Assembly: GCF_018736085.1 (NCBI RefSeq)
Contig: NZ_CP076134.1
Location: 2,552,501-2,616,500, forward strand
Direction: 5' to 3'
DNA length: 64,000 nt
DNA from: Bradyrhizobium sediminis
Lineage (GTDB): Bacteria > Pseudomonadota > Alphaproteobacteria > Rhizobiales > Xanthobacteraceae
The notes below the pieces were generated by a model, which saw nothing but the letters and a program-made list of their open reading frames with translations, was not told the origin of the DNA and did not search any database. Positions 54,792-62,908 of this stretch are shown piece by piece; the stretch's first letter is position 1, and the number at the start of each line of letters is the position of its first letter. The position numbers and the translations under genes are program-made.

Positions 54792-56108
54792 CTATTCCTC
54801 TTCCGCCTTCTCCGGCCCGTCATAGGCGATGCCCCGGATCACGGCGGCGTTGCCGAATTTCTTGCGCAGGTCGTCGATGGCGCGTTCGGCATGGGCCGAG
54901 CGGCGGTCGAGCATGTCGGTGTCGTCGGTCTGCGAGCCTTCGCGCAGCGCGCTGACGCCGGCGCCCATCAAGCGGAACGCGGTGCCGTCGATTTCCTTCG
55001 CCAGCATCTCGCGGGTCACCGCGAAGATCTTCGCCGCGAGCTGCGTCGGCGCGTGGATCGATTGCGAGCGGGTGCGCTGCCTGAAATCGGCGGTCTTCAG
55101 TTTCAGCGTGATGGTCAGCCCCGAAAGGTCGCTGCTTTTCAGGCGCGACGATACCTTTTCGCAGAGCCGCCACAGCGTCTTTTCCAGTGTGGCAAAATCG
55201 CGGATGTCGGTGTCGAAGGTGGTTTCGTTGGAAATGGTCTTGGCGCCGCGATCGGGCACCACGGGGCGATCGTCGATGCCGCGCGCCAGCCGCCACAGCC
55301 TGCGCCCCTCGGCCGCGAACTGCCGCATCAGCTCGATCTCGTCGGCGCGCTGCAGGTCGGCGATGGTGCGAAAGCCGCGCTGCAGCAGCTTCTCCTGGGT
55401 CGCCGGCCCGACGCCGTAGATGAAGCCGACCGGCCGGTCCGCCAGCATCTTCAGCGCTTCGTCCTGATCGAGCGCGGCAAAGCCGCGCGGCTTGTCCAGG
55501 TCGGAGGCGATCTTGGCCAGGAACTTGTTGCAGGACAGACCGACCGAAACCGTGATGCCGATGTCGCGCTCGATTTCGCGGGCAAAGCGCGCCAGCACTT
55601 TTGCCGGGATCATGCCGTGTACGCGCTGGGTGCCGGCCAGGTCGAGAAACGCCTCGTCGATCGACAGCGGCTCGACCAGCGGCGTCAGCGCCTGCATGGC
55701 ATGGCGCACCTCGCGGCCGACCCTGACATATTTGGCCATGTCGGGCCGGATCACGACCGCGGAGGGGCACAGCGCCAGCGCCTTGAACATCGGCATCGCC
55801 GAGCGGATGCCGAAGGTGCGGGAGACATAGCAGGCCGCCGACACCACGCCGCGCTTGCCGCCGCCGATGATGACCGGCTTGTCGGCGATGTCAGGATTGT
55901 CGCGCTTCTCGACGGTGGCGTAGAACGCGTCGCAATCGATATGCGCCAGCGTCAGCGCAGGCAGCGCGTGGTGACGGACGAGGCGAGGGGAGCCGCAATG
56001 GCTGCATCGCCGGGCCGCGAAATCCAGATCATGGAGGCAATCCCGGCAAAAGCAGGTCGGTCCCTCCAATGCTGGCGCAGTCAGGTTCACGGCACGTCGC
56101 GCTCCCAC
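54792..56108 (-). CDS. dinB: DNA polymerase IV
   Basis: A 438-residue Y-family polymerase. An N-terminal zinc-ribbon-like segment (CFCRDCLHDLDFAARRCSHC), common in alphaproteobacterial DinB, precedes the catalytic core. Metal-binding carboxylates are in HIDCDAFYATVE and SIDEAFLDLAG; the steric and finger region is GIRSAMPMFKAL, and the little-finger domain follows residue 270. It performs error-prone translesion synthesis. Its first codons overlap the end of the DUF3572 gene by 22 bp. Confidence 0.93.
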   Translation of the reverse strand: MGARRAVNLTAPALEGPTCFCRDCLHDLDFAARRCSHCGSPRLVRHHALPALTLAHIDCDAFYATVEKRDNPDIADKPVIIGGGKRGVVSAACYVSRTFGIRSAMPMFKALALCPSAVVIRPDMAKYVRVGREVRHAMQALTPLVEPLSIDEAFLDLAGTQRVHGMIPAKVLARFAREIERDIGITVSVGLSCNKFLAKIASDLDKPRGFAALDQDEALKMLADRPVGFIYGVGPATQEKLLQRGFRTIADLQRADEIELMRQFAAEGRRLWRLARGIDDRPVVPDRGAKTISNETTFDTDIRDFATLEKTLWRLCEKVSSRLKSSDLSGLTITLKLKTADFRQRTRSQSIHAPTQLAAKIFAVTREMLAKEIDGTAFRLMGAGVSALREGSQTDDTDMLDRRSAHAERAIDDLRKKFGNAAVIRGIAYDGPEKAEEE

Positions 56109-56386
56109 CGGGGATCGTTGAGCGCCTGATGGGCCGCGGCAATGTTGGTGGGATGGAGCTGCGAGGCGCTCGCAAAAGCCTTCACGGTTGCGTCATCGCG
56201 CATGACGAAATCGAGCACTGAGGCGAGAAATTGCGGGTCAGACGCGGCGTTGCGCAGGGTCTCCGGACCGATGCCCGATTCGGCCAGGAACAGGCCCAGC
56301 CGCTCGGGGTCGCCGGCGATGAAGGACAGCGCCTGAACTGCAACGATTTCAGCTACTTCCCGGGGGTTGTGAACAGGCTTTTTCAA
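56087..56386 (-). CDS. DUF3572 family protein
   Basis: A 99-residue helical protein (REVAEIVAVQALSFIAGDPE, RLGLFLAESGIGPETLRNAA) conserved next to dinB and divK in Rhizobiales. Function unknown. Its stop region overlaps the dinB start by 22 bp, so the two form an operon. It diverges from divK. Confidence 0.85.
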   Translation of the reverse strand: MKKPVHNPREVAEIVAVQALSFIAGDPERLGLFLAESGIGPETLRNAASDPQFLASVLDFVMRDDATVKAFASASQLHPTNIAAAHQALNDPRWERDVP

Positions 56387-56617
56387 CTGATCCGTTTGCC
56401 TTTCCGTTAACTTATGGTCTCTAATTTGGAATCATCATGCCCGAGTCTGCGGAACGTGTTCAAGCAAGTGGAAACCACTTCGCATAAAGATGGCATGTCG
56501 GCTTAACGGGTTAGAGCGAATCTGGCGCTAGTTTGAATTCACTTTTCGACATGCCCGCCGGCAGTGCCTGATGCACCGCCGGCCGGGTCTGTTTCCTAGG
56601 GGATTGGGAGGGACGGG

Positions 56618-56983
56618 ATGGCTAAAACCGTCCTGATCGTGGAGGACAACGAGCTGAATATGAAGCTCTTTCGCGATCTGTTGGAAGCGCATGGCTATCA
56701 GACCTCGGGTACCTCAAACGGTTTCGAGGCGCTCGATCTCGTGCGCAAGCTGCGTCCCGATCTTATATTGATGGATATCCAGCTGCCGCAGGTGTCCGGC
56801 CTCGAGGTCACGCGCTGGATCAAGGACGATCCGGAGCTGCGTTCCATACCGGTGGTCGCGGTGACGGCCTTCGCGATGAAGGGTGACGAGGAACGCATCC
56901 GCGAGGGCGGCTGCGAAGCTTATTTATCGAAGCCGATTTCGGTCGGCAAATTTATTGAAACCGTCAGGCGATTTATCGGCTAG
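56618..56983 (+). CDS. divK: Single-domain response regulator DivK
   Basis: A 121-residue receiver domain. The acidic pocket is VEDNE (E9, D10), the phosphoacceptor is D53 in ILMDIQLPQ, and the conserved Thr and Lys are in VVAVTAFAM and YLSKPIS. The sequence [12 protein letters not shown] is characteristic of DivK rather than of CheY. In Alphaproteobacteria it controls polarity and the DivJ-PleC-CckA pathway. The start follows GGGAGGGACGGG. pleD follows 12 bp later. Confidence 0.95.
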   Translation: MAKTVLIVEDNELNMKLFRDLLEAHGYQTSGTSNGFEALDLVRKLRPDLILMDIQLPQVSGLEVTRWIKDDPELRSIPVVAVTAFAMKGDEERIREGGCEAYLSKPISVGKFIETVRRFIG

Positions 56984-56995
56984 GAGTGATTTGAG

Positions 56996-58369
56996 ATGTC
57001 AGCGCGTATTCTCGTCGTCGATGATGTCCCCGCCAACGTCAAGCTGTTGGAGGCGCGGTTGTCGGCCGAGTATTTCGACGTCCTGACCGCGTCCAACGGC
57101 ACCGAGGCGCTGGAGATCTGCGCGCGCGCCGAATGCGACATCATCCTGCTCGACGTGATGATGCCTGACATCGACGGCTTCGAGGTTTGCCGCCGGCTGA
57201 AGTCGAATCCGGCAACGCATTTCATTCCGGTGGTCATGGTCACCGCGCTCGACAGCCCGGCCGACCGCGTGCGCGGGCTCGAGGCCGGCGCCGACGATTT
57301 CCTGACCAAGCCGGTGTCCGACGTCGTGCTGATCGCGCGGGTGCGTTCGCTGACCCGGCTGAAGATGATGACCGACGAGCTGCGCATGCGCGCCATCACC
57401 TCGCTCGAGATCGGCGTGCAGGCGCCGGAGCGCAGCGCGGTCGCCGATACCGGCAAGGGCGGTCGCATCCTGCTTGTCGACGACCGGCCGTCGTCCTACG
57501 AACGGCTGGCGCCGGTGCTCTCAACCGAGCATACCGTCGACGTCGAGACCAATCCGTCGGAAGCGCTGTTTCGCGCCGCCGAGGGCAATTACGACCTGCT
57601 GATCGTCTCGCTCGGCCTCGATAATTTCGACGGCCTGCGGCTGTGCAGCCAGGCGCGTTCGCTGGAGCGCACCCGGCAGGTGCCGATCCTCGCCATTGCC
57701 GACGCCGACAACAATGCCCGGCTGCTGCGCGGGCTCGAGATCGGCGTCAACGACTACCTGCTGCGCCCGGTCGACAAGAACGAATTGCTGGCGCGGGCGC
57801 GCACGCAGATCCGCAAGCGGCGCTATACCGACCATCTGCGCGACAACGTGCAGAACTCGATCGAGGCGGCGATCACCGACGCGCTGACCGGGCTGCATAA
57901 CCGCCGCTACATGGAAAGCCATCTGGGAACGCTGGCCGAGCAGGCATCGAGCCGCGGCAAGCCGCTGGCGCTGATGATGCTCGACATCGATTTCTTCAAA
58001 TCGATCAACGACAATTACGGCCACGACGCCGGCGACGACGTGCTGCGCGAATTCGCCGTCAGGATCCGCAAGTCGATCCGCGGCATCGATCTCGCCTGCC
58101 GCTACGGCGGCGAGGAATTCGTCATCGTGATGCCGGAAACCGACCTGCATGTCGCGGGCATGGTGGCCGAACGGCTGCGGCGCTCGATCGCGGGCGAGCC
58201 GTTTGCGGTCAACAAAGGCACCAAACGCATCGAGGTCACGATCTCGATCGGGCTGTCGACCCTGGAGCGCAAGGGCGAGTCCGTCGCCGACGTGCTCAAG
58301 CGCGCCGATACCGCGCTCTATCGCGCCAAGCACGACGGCCGCAACCGCGTGGTTTCGGCGGCGGCATAA
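56996..58369 (+). CDS. pleD: Diguanylate cyclase response regulator PleD
   Basis: A 457-residue protein: REC domain 1 (D53 in ILLDVMMPD), a second, degenerate REC domain (residues about 155-275) and a GGDEF domain (about 295-455). The active site is GGEEF, preceded five residues earlier by RGID, so the RxxD inhibitory site is intact. Phosphorylation makes it dimerise and synthesise cyclic-di-GMP. In Caulobacter it drives polar differentiation. It lies in an operon with divK. Confidence 0.95.
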   Translation: MSARILVVDDVPANVKLLEARLSAEYFDVLTASNGTEALEICARAECDIILLDVMMPDIDGFEVCRRLKSNPATHFIPVVMVTALDSPADRVRGLEAGADDFLTKPVSDVVLIARVRSLTRLKMMTDELRMRAITSLEIGVQAPERSAVADTGKGGRILLVDDRPSSYERLAPVLSTEHTVDVETNPSEALFRAAEGNYDLLIVSLGLDNFDGLRLCSQARSLERTRQVPILAIADADNNARLLRGLEIGVNDYLLRPVDKNELLARARTQIRKRRYTDHLRDNVQNSIEAAITDALTGLHNRRYMESHLGTLAEQASSRGKPLALMMLDIDFFKSINDNYGHDAGDDVLREFAVRIRKSIRGIDLACRYGGEEFVIVMPETDLHVAGMVAERLRRSIAGEPFAVNKGTKRIEVTISIGLSTLERKGESVADVLKRADTALYRAKHDGRNRVVSAAA

Positions 58370-58376
58370 TCTCTCC

Positions 58377-58507
58377 ACTGTCGTCCCTGCGAACGCAGGG
58401 ACCCATATCCACCAGCGGTTATGGGTGAAACGAAATCCAGCAACAGCGACCTGTTCTATACCGCGCCGCCGCGGCGTATGGGTCCCCGCGTTCGCGGGGA
58501 CGACGGT
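58377..58507. repeat. Interspersed palindromic repeat (GTCGTCCC / GGGGACGAC family)
   Basis: Left part TGTCGTCCCTGCGAACGCAG then GGACCCATA, right part GTATGGGTCCCCGCGTTCGC then GGGGACGACGG. Each end has its own hairpin and the ends are inverted. I recall this as a common Bradyrhizobium element. It separates pleD and the convergent TetR gene, and the TetR stop codon lies inside it. Confidence 0.82.
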
Positions 58508-59079
58508 TGAGTGTGCTCTCCGCCAACCTCCACCCCCGCATTCGCCAGCAGCACCTTCGCGGCCTGCTTTGCCGCGCGCGCCATCGAGGGATCGTTGCGC
58601 ACCAGGTCCTGCGCGATCGAGCCGTCGACCAGCAGCGTCAATTGGGTCGCGAGGCCTTCGGCGTCGGTGACGCCGAGCTGCTGCAACAGATCGCGGAACC
58701 AGAGGCGGCGGCTTTCCTTGAAGGCGATCGCGATCTTCCTGACCGACCGATCCTCGGTACCGAGTTCGGCCACCGCGTTGACGAACGGGCAGCCGCGAAA
58801 ACCCTTGGACGCGAAACCGCGTTCCAGCCGGTCGAAGGTGCCGAGAATCTGTTCGACCGGTGGCTTGTCGGAGGCGGGGGCCTGCGTGAAGCGCCGCTGC
58901 AGGTAGGCCGCTATCAATTCGTCCTTGGAAGGGAAGTGGTTGTATAGCGTGCGCTTGCTGATGCCGATTTCGGCGGCGATGGTGTCGACGCCGACGGCGC
59001 GGATGCCGCGCAGATAGAACAGGCGGTCGGCGGTTTCGAGAATCCGCTCCTTCATGGCCGGTTTTTCGTGTGGCGGCAT
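58456..59079 (-). CDS. TetR family repressor
   Basis: A 207-residue regulator. The N-terminal HTH reads RILETADRLFYLRGIRAVGV and DTIAAEIGISKRTLYNHF. The ligand-binding domain follows (GCPFVNAVAELGTEDRSVRK). It is divergent from the MFS gene, with a palindrome between them, so it probably represses that gene. The last 20 or so residues (EHTQPSSPRTRGPIRRGGAV) are translated from the interspersed repeat, suggesting that the native end was replaced. ATG at 59055 is an alternative start. Confidence 0.87.
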   Translation of the reverse strand: MPPHEKPAMKERILETADRLFYLRGIRAVGVDTIAAEIGISKRTLYNHFPSKDELIAAYLQRRFTQAPASDKPPVEQILGTFDRLERGFASKGFRGCPFVNAVAELGTEDRSVRKIAIAFKESRRLWFRDLLQQLGVTDAEGLATQLTLLVDGSIAQDLVRNDPSMARAAKQAAKVLLANAGVEVGGEHTQPSSPRTRGPIRRGGAV

Positions 59080-59108
59080 ATCCCGTGGAAAACCTTTCTC
59101 CGCCTGCC

Positions 59109-59139
59109 TTGACAGCAGCGCCGCCTTGCATGCTAATTA
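59109..59139 (+). promoter_or_regulatory. Putative promoter of the MFS gene
   Basis: TTGACA (59109-59114) and TAATTA (59134-59139), 19 bp apart, or CTAATT with 18 bp. The -10 region overlaps the operator palindrome at 59136-59155. Confidence 0.5.
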
Positions 59140-59155
59140 CACAGATCGGTGTAAT
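59136..59155. promoter_or_regulatory. TetR operator palindrome ATTACAC-N6-GTGTAAT
   Basis: A perfect 7-bp inverted repeat in the 138-bp space between the divergent TetR and MFS genes, covering the putative -10 of the MFS gene. This is the expected place for the binding site of the adjacent TetR protein. Confidence 0.7.
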
Positions 59156-59217
59156 CAAGTCCGATGCGACGGCAGGGCGGCAATTTTGGGCCGCGGCCCA
59201 ACGGGAGAAGAACAAAA

Positions 59218-60450
59218 ATGCCCCTGCTGCAGATCCTGCGTCCCACGCTCCCGATCCTGATCGGCGCCTCATTGATGCTCACGCTGAGCATGGGCCTGCG
59301 GCAAAGTCTCGGCATCTTCCTGCAGCCGCTGACGCAGGACATCAGGATATCGGTCTCCGATTTCACGCTGGCGCTGGCGGTGCAGAACCTCGCTTGGGGA
59401 TTCCTGCAGCCGCTCGCCGGTGCGATGACGGTGCGGTTCGGCTTTCGCCCGATCATGATTGTGGGTTCGGCGCTTTACATCGTCGGCCTTGCGCTGATGG
59501 CGAGTGCGCAGGGGATGCTCAGCATCATGATCGGGGCGGGCGTGCTGATCGGCATGTCGCTGGCCTGCACTGCCAACGCCATCGCCATGTCGGTGGCGGC
59601 GCGTGCGGTGCCTGCGGCGGTGCGCAGCACTGTCATGGGCATCGTCTCGGCGGCGGGATCGCTCGGCGCGCTGCTGTCGGCGCCGATCGGGCAGGTTCTG
59701 AACGAGGGCTATGGCTGGCGGACGGGCCTGACCGGCTTTGTGATTCTGTCGCTGCTGATGCTGCCTGCGGCCTGGTACGCGGGCCGGGTCGACAAGGTTC
59801 CGCTGCCGCCCAAGGGACCCGACGACATCGCCGATACTTCGGCCGCCGTGGCGGTGAAGATCGCGTTCGGCAATGCGTCGTTCGTGGTGATGACGCTGGC
59901 CTATTTCGTCTGCGGCATGCAGCTCGTCTTTCTCACCACGCACCTGCCGTCGTATCTGGCGATCTGCGGCATGGATCCGATGCTGAGCGCGCAGACGCTG
60001 GGCATGATCGGCGGCTTCAACGTGCTGGGCAGCCTGTTCTTCGGCTGGGCCGGCGAACGATGGAACAAGCTGGCGTTGCTGGGCGCGATCTACATTTCGC
60101 GCTCGCTGATTCTGGCCTGGTACTTCACGCTGCCGGCGTCGCCGGCAACGACGCTGCTGTTCGGCGCACTGATGGGCTTCCTGTGGATGGGTGTCGGACC
60201 GCTGGTCGCCGGCGCGGTGGCCGAAATGTTCGGGCTGCAATGGCAGGCGATGATCCAGGGCCTCGCCTTCATGAGCCATCAGCTCGGCAGCTTTCTCGGC
60301 GCCTATGGCGGCGGACTGCTGTACGACCAGCTCGGCTCCTACACCATGGCGTGGCGGATCGGCGTGGCGCTCGGCCTGGCCGGCGGAATCATCCAGGTCG
60401 CATTTGCGCTGATCCGGCCATCGGCGCCGCCGATGGTGGCGGCGCGATAG
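59218..60450 (+). CDS. MFS transporter
   Basis: A 410-residue permease with about twelve transmembrane helices. The N-terminal half begins LPILIGASLMLTLSMGLRQS and has the loop VRFGFRPIMIVGSAL; the second half includes GGFNVLGSLFFGWAGERWNK, the matching loop. It is of the NarK/OFA-like or oxalate:formate group by overall pattern, but the substrate is unknown. GGGAGAAG precedes the start. Control by the divergent TetR is likely, pointing to export of a toxic compound. Confidence 0.87.
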   Translation: MPLLQILRPTLPILIGASLMLTLSMGLRQSLGIFLQPLTQDIRISVSDFTLALAVQNLAWGFLQPLAGAMTVRFGFRPIMIVGSALYIVGLALMASAQGMLSIMIGAGVLIGMSLACTANAIAMSVAARAVPAAVRSTVMGIVSAAGSLGALLSAPIGQVLNEGYGWRTGLTGFVILSLLMLPAAWYAGRVDKVPLPPKGPDDIADTSAAVAVKIAFGNASFVVMTLAYFVCGMQLVFLTTHLPSYLAICGMDPMLSAQTLGMIGGFNVLGSLFFGWAGERWNKLALLGAIYISRSLILAWYFTLPASPATTLLFGALMGFLWMGVGPLVAGAVAEMFGLQWQAMIQGLAFMSHQLGSFLGAYGGGLLYDQLGSYTMAWRIGVALGLAGGIIQVAFALIRPSAPPMVAAR

Positions 60451-60452
60451 GC

Positions 60453-60515
60453 ATAGCGTTTTCGAGCGAAGTGGGTACCGGTTCGCGTAAAGAAAACGCG
60501 TCCAATAAAAGCTAT
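60453..60515. repeat. Interspersed repeat (GCGTTTTCGAGCGAAGTGG family)
   Basis: Outer ATAGC/GCTAT and inner GCGTTTTC/GAAAACGC pairs with a centre that reads AAGTGGGTACCGGTTCGCG. I recall this element as frequent in Bradyrhizobium and other Rhizobiales intergenic DNA. It separates the convergent MFS and ccoG genes. Confidence 0.75.
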
Positions 60516-60519
60516 CGCA

Positions 60520-61959
60520 TCAGTGGCCGGCCGGCACAAAGTGGTCGCGTACCGAGGCGGTCTGGCCGGTTGCGGTTTCGGCGGCCCTGAACTCGATGTC
60601 GGCTGCTTCCTTCGGCAGCTTCGCCGCTGGCACCTGCACGGACACCCTGACTTCCCTGGTCTGGTCGGGCCCGACCTCGACGATCAGTTTCCCGTCCGCG
60701 CCGCGTTCGATCCCTGAGGTGCGAATCTCGGCGGCGGGAAGACCCAGCACTTCCAGCGCGAAGGAGCGGGACACGCCGGCCTTGTTGAGGAAGCGTATGG
60801 TAAAATCGTTCCGGACGCTGCCGTCGCTCAGGGTGACGAACAGCGGGCTGCGTTCGTGCAGTGCGCTGATGCCCATCGAGCTGCGGGTCGCCAGCGTGTA
60901 CAGCATGATGCCGCCGACCACGGCGATGATGGCGGCGTAGAGCACGGTGCGCGCCCGGATCAGGCGATAGACCGGCGGCTTGCCGGCGAGCCGGCGCTCG
61001 GCGTTGATGTCGGTGTCGTAGGCGATCAGCCCGGTCGGCCGGTTGGTCTGCTGCATGATCGCGTCGCAGGCGTCGATGCAGAGCCCGCATTGAATGCAGC
61101 CGAGCTGGATGCCGTCGCGGATATCGACGCCGGTCGGGCACACATTGATGCATTGGTGGCAATCGATGCAGTCGCCGGCAGGCTCGCCGGCGAGGCGCAG
61201 CTGCTCGGCCTTCTTGACCGAGGTGCGGGGCTCGCCGCGGTCACGCCGGTAGGTGACGTTGAGCGCCCATTCGTCCGTCAGCGCCGCCTGGATGCGCGGC
61301 CACGGGCACATATAGATGCAAACCTGCTCGCGCGCGTGGCCGGCGAACACATAGGTGGTCGCGGTCAGGATGCCGATCCAGAGATAGGCGACGAATGGCG
61401 CCTGCAAGGTGGCGAGTTCCTTCACCAGCGTCGGCGCATCGGCGAAATACAGCACCCAGGCGCCGCCGGTCCACCAGGCGATCATCAGCCACAGGAAGTG
61501 CTTGGTGGCGACCTCGCGCACATGGCTGAAGGTCCAGGCCCGCTTGTCCTTCAGGATGCGGTCGCGGCGGTCGCCCTCGACCCAGCGTTCGACGGCGTAG
61601 AACAGGTCGGTCCAGATGGTCTGCGGACAGAGATAGCCGCACCAGATGCGGCCTGCGACCGCGTTCATCAGGAACAGCGTCATCGCCGCGATGATCAGAA
61701 GGCCGGTGAAGTAATAGACCTCCTGCGGCCACAGCTCGATGAAGAAGAAATAGAAGCGGCGATGCGGCAGGTCGAGCAGCACCGCCTGGTTGGGCAGGCC
61801 GGGTCCGCGGTCCCAGCGCACGAAGGGCAGCAGGTAGTAGACCGCCAGTCCTACCGCCAGCAGCGTCCATTTGATCCGGCGAAACCGGCCATGGACGGCC
61901 TGCGGATAGACCTTCTTGCGGGGCGCATAAAGCGGCCCTTCGATGATGGTTTCGCCCAT
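60520..61959 (-). CDS. ccoG: Cytochrome c oxidase accessory protein CcoG (FixG/RdxA)
   Basis: A 479-residue membrane protein with about five helices and two [4Fe-4S] ferredoxin motifs (CIDCHQCINVCPTGVDIRDG, then CIQCGLCIDACD), plus CGYLCPQTIW in a membrane loop. A C-terminal periplasmic immunoglobulin-like domain follows residue 380. CcoG reduces copper for assembly of cbb3-type cytochrome oxidase. ccoNOQP and fixHIS are not in the window, so this may be a second copy. A small membrane protein gene lies 15 bp upstream. Confidence 0.93.
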   Translation of the reverse strand: MGETIIEGPLYAPRKKVYPQAVHGRFRRIKWTLLAVGLAVYYLLPFVRWDRGPGLPNQAVLLDLPHRRFYFFFIELWPQEVYYFTGLLIIAAMTLFLMNAVAGRIWCGYLCPQTIWTDLFYAVERWVEGDRRDRILKDKRAWTFSHVREVATKHFLWLMIAWWTGGAWVLYFADAPTLVKELATLQAPFVAYLWIGILTATTYVFAGHAREQVCIYMCPWPRIQAALTDEWALNVTYRRDRGEPRTSVKKAEQLRLAGEPAGDCIDCHQCINVCPTGVDIRDGIQLGCIQCGLCIDACDAIMQQTNRPTGLIAYDTDINAERRLAGKPPVYRLIRARTVLYAAIIAVVGGIMLYTLATRSSMGISALHERSPLFVTLSDGSVRNDFTIRFLNKAGVSRSFALEVLGLPAAEIRTSGIERGADGKLIVEVGPDQTREVRVSVQVPAAKLPKEAADIEFRAAETATGQTASVRDHFVPAGH

Positions 61960-61974
61960 GACTTTGCTTTCGGA

Positions 61975-62175
61975 TTATCGCGCCGCGGAGGCACCGATCA
62001 TTCTTGCGACCAGATAGGACAGCGGCATTGCCACGGCGAAGCCGGACAGCACCGCGAACGGAATGTTCTTCATCGCCTCGGTGGCGAAGGAGGGGACGGC
62101 CAGCACCGCGATCACCGCGGAGCCTGCGAGCGCAGTCCCGAGCATTATCCAAACGAGGAGTGAGATCTTGAACAC
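61975..62175 (-). CDS. Small two-helix membrane protein upstream of ccoG
   Basis: A 66-residue protein with two hydrophobic helices (SLLVWIMLGTALAGSAVIAV, IPFAVLSGFAVAMPLSYLVA). It resembles small proteins that are often mislabelled CTP synthetase in Rhizobiales; true function unknown. The GTG start at 62175 is chosen because AAAGGTGGGG lies just upstream; the frame opens at a TTG at 62247. It precedes ccoG by 15 bp and is probably its operon partner. Confidence 0.7.
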   Translation of the reverse strand: MFKISLLVWIMLGTALAGSAVIAVLAVPSFATEAMKNIPFAVLSGFAVAMPLSYLVARMIGASAAR

Positions 62176-62265
62176 AGCCCCACCTTTCCTGCTTGTAGAA
62201 AAACGTACTGCTCCAGCATATCGATCGACGCATCGATCGGCAGCCAATCACCGCTGCATTGCAAC

Positions 62266-62271
62266 ATTCTA
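62266..62271 (-). promoter_or_regulatory. Possible -10 of the ccoG transcription unit
   Basis: TAGAAT on the minus strand, placed so that a FixK-type box at 62295-62308 would be centred about 42 bp upstream of the start of transcription. Confidence 0.45.
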
Positions 62272-62294
62272 TTCGCCGCATTCGGCGAAACCGG

Positions 62295-62308
62295 TTGATC
62301 CATATCAA
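62295..62308. promoter_or_regulatory. FNR/FixK box TTGAT-N4-ATCAA
   Basis: A perfect match to the anaerobic activator consensus TTGATNNNNATCAA. It sits between the divergent ccoG-side and YeeE/YedE-side genes, centred about 42 bp from a candidate start of transcription on both sides. In Bradyrhizobium the regulator would be FixK2. Confidence 0.8.
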
Positions 62309-62330
62309 TAAGGCATTGCCGACCGACAAT

Positions 62331-62350
62331 ATATTATGCAATGCTAATAT
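62331..62350. promoter_or_regulatory. AT-rich palindrome ATATTA-N8-TAATAT over the YeeE promoter
   Basis: A perfect 6-bp inverted repeat. It contains TATTAT (62332-62337), a candidate -10 for the YeeE gene, so a bound repressor would block transcription. In related bacteria, YeeE/YedE genes are often controlled by the ArsR-type repressor BigR; that link is only inferred here. Confidence 0.5.
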
Positions 62351-62372
62351 ACTGATTTGAGGGAGGTTGCTG

Positions 62373-62891
62373 ATGTCGCCTTTTGACAAGGCCTGGTCGC
62401 CTTACGCCGCGGGTATCCTGATAGGCCTGTTGCAGATCCCGGCATTCCTGATCATCGAGACCGCACTTGGGGCATCGTCTTCATATGTCACTGTGGGTGC
62501 TGCGATTACCGGCCTGCTCGATCCGTCGCTGCTCAAGATCGATTATGCGGCCAAGCATATCGTGGCGAACGCCAAGAATCTCTGGCAGGTCGCGCTGGTC
62601 GGCGGCATTGCCGTGGGCGCCTTCGCATCGATGAAGCTGTCGGGCGCGGTCCGCGCGCCGGTCTCGCCGATCTGGGCAAAAGCGCTCGGCTCGCCGTCGC
62701 GCGGCTTGCGCTACGCGGTGGCGTTTGGTGCCGGCTTTCTGATGCTGTTCGGCGCACGGATCGCCGACGGCTGTACCAGCGGTCACGGCCTGTCGGGAAT
62801 GGCGCAATTGTCGGTCGGCTCCACGGTCGCGGTCGCCGCGATGTTTGCCGGCGGCATTGCTACCGCCCTGCTGCTGCTGCGTCGCATTTAA
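62373..62891 (+). CDS. YeeE/YedE family membrane protein, first subunit
   Basis: A 172-residue membrane protein forming half of a YeeE/YedE (sulfur-transport) module. The signature is DGCTSGHGLSGMAQLSVGS near residue 135. Relatives take up thiosulfate or move sulfur compounds. The ATG at 62373 follows GGGAGG at 6 bp, which decides the start. The second half follows 17 bp downstream. Confidence 0.88.
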   Translation: MSPFDKAWSPYAAGILIGLLQIPAFLIIETALGASSSYVTVGAAITGLLDPSLLKIDYAAKHIVANAKNLWQVALVGGIAVGAFASMKLSGAVRAPVSPIWAKALGSPSRGLRYAVAFGAGFLMLFGARIADGCTSGHGLSGMAQLSVGSTVAVAAMFAGGIATALLLLRRI

Positions 62892-62908
62892 CCTCGGGAG
62901 GGATGGTC

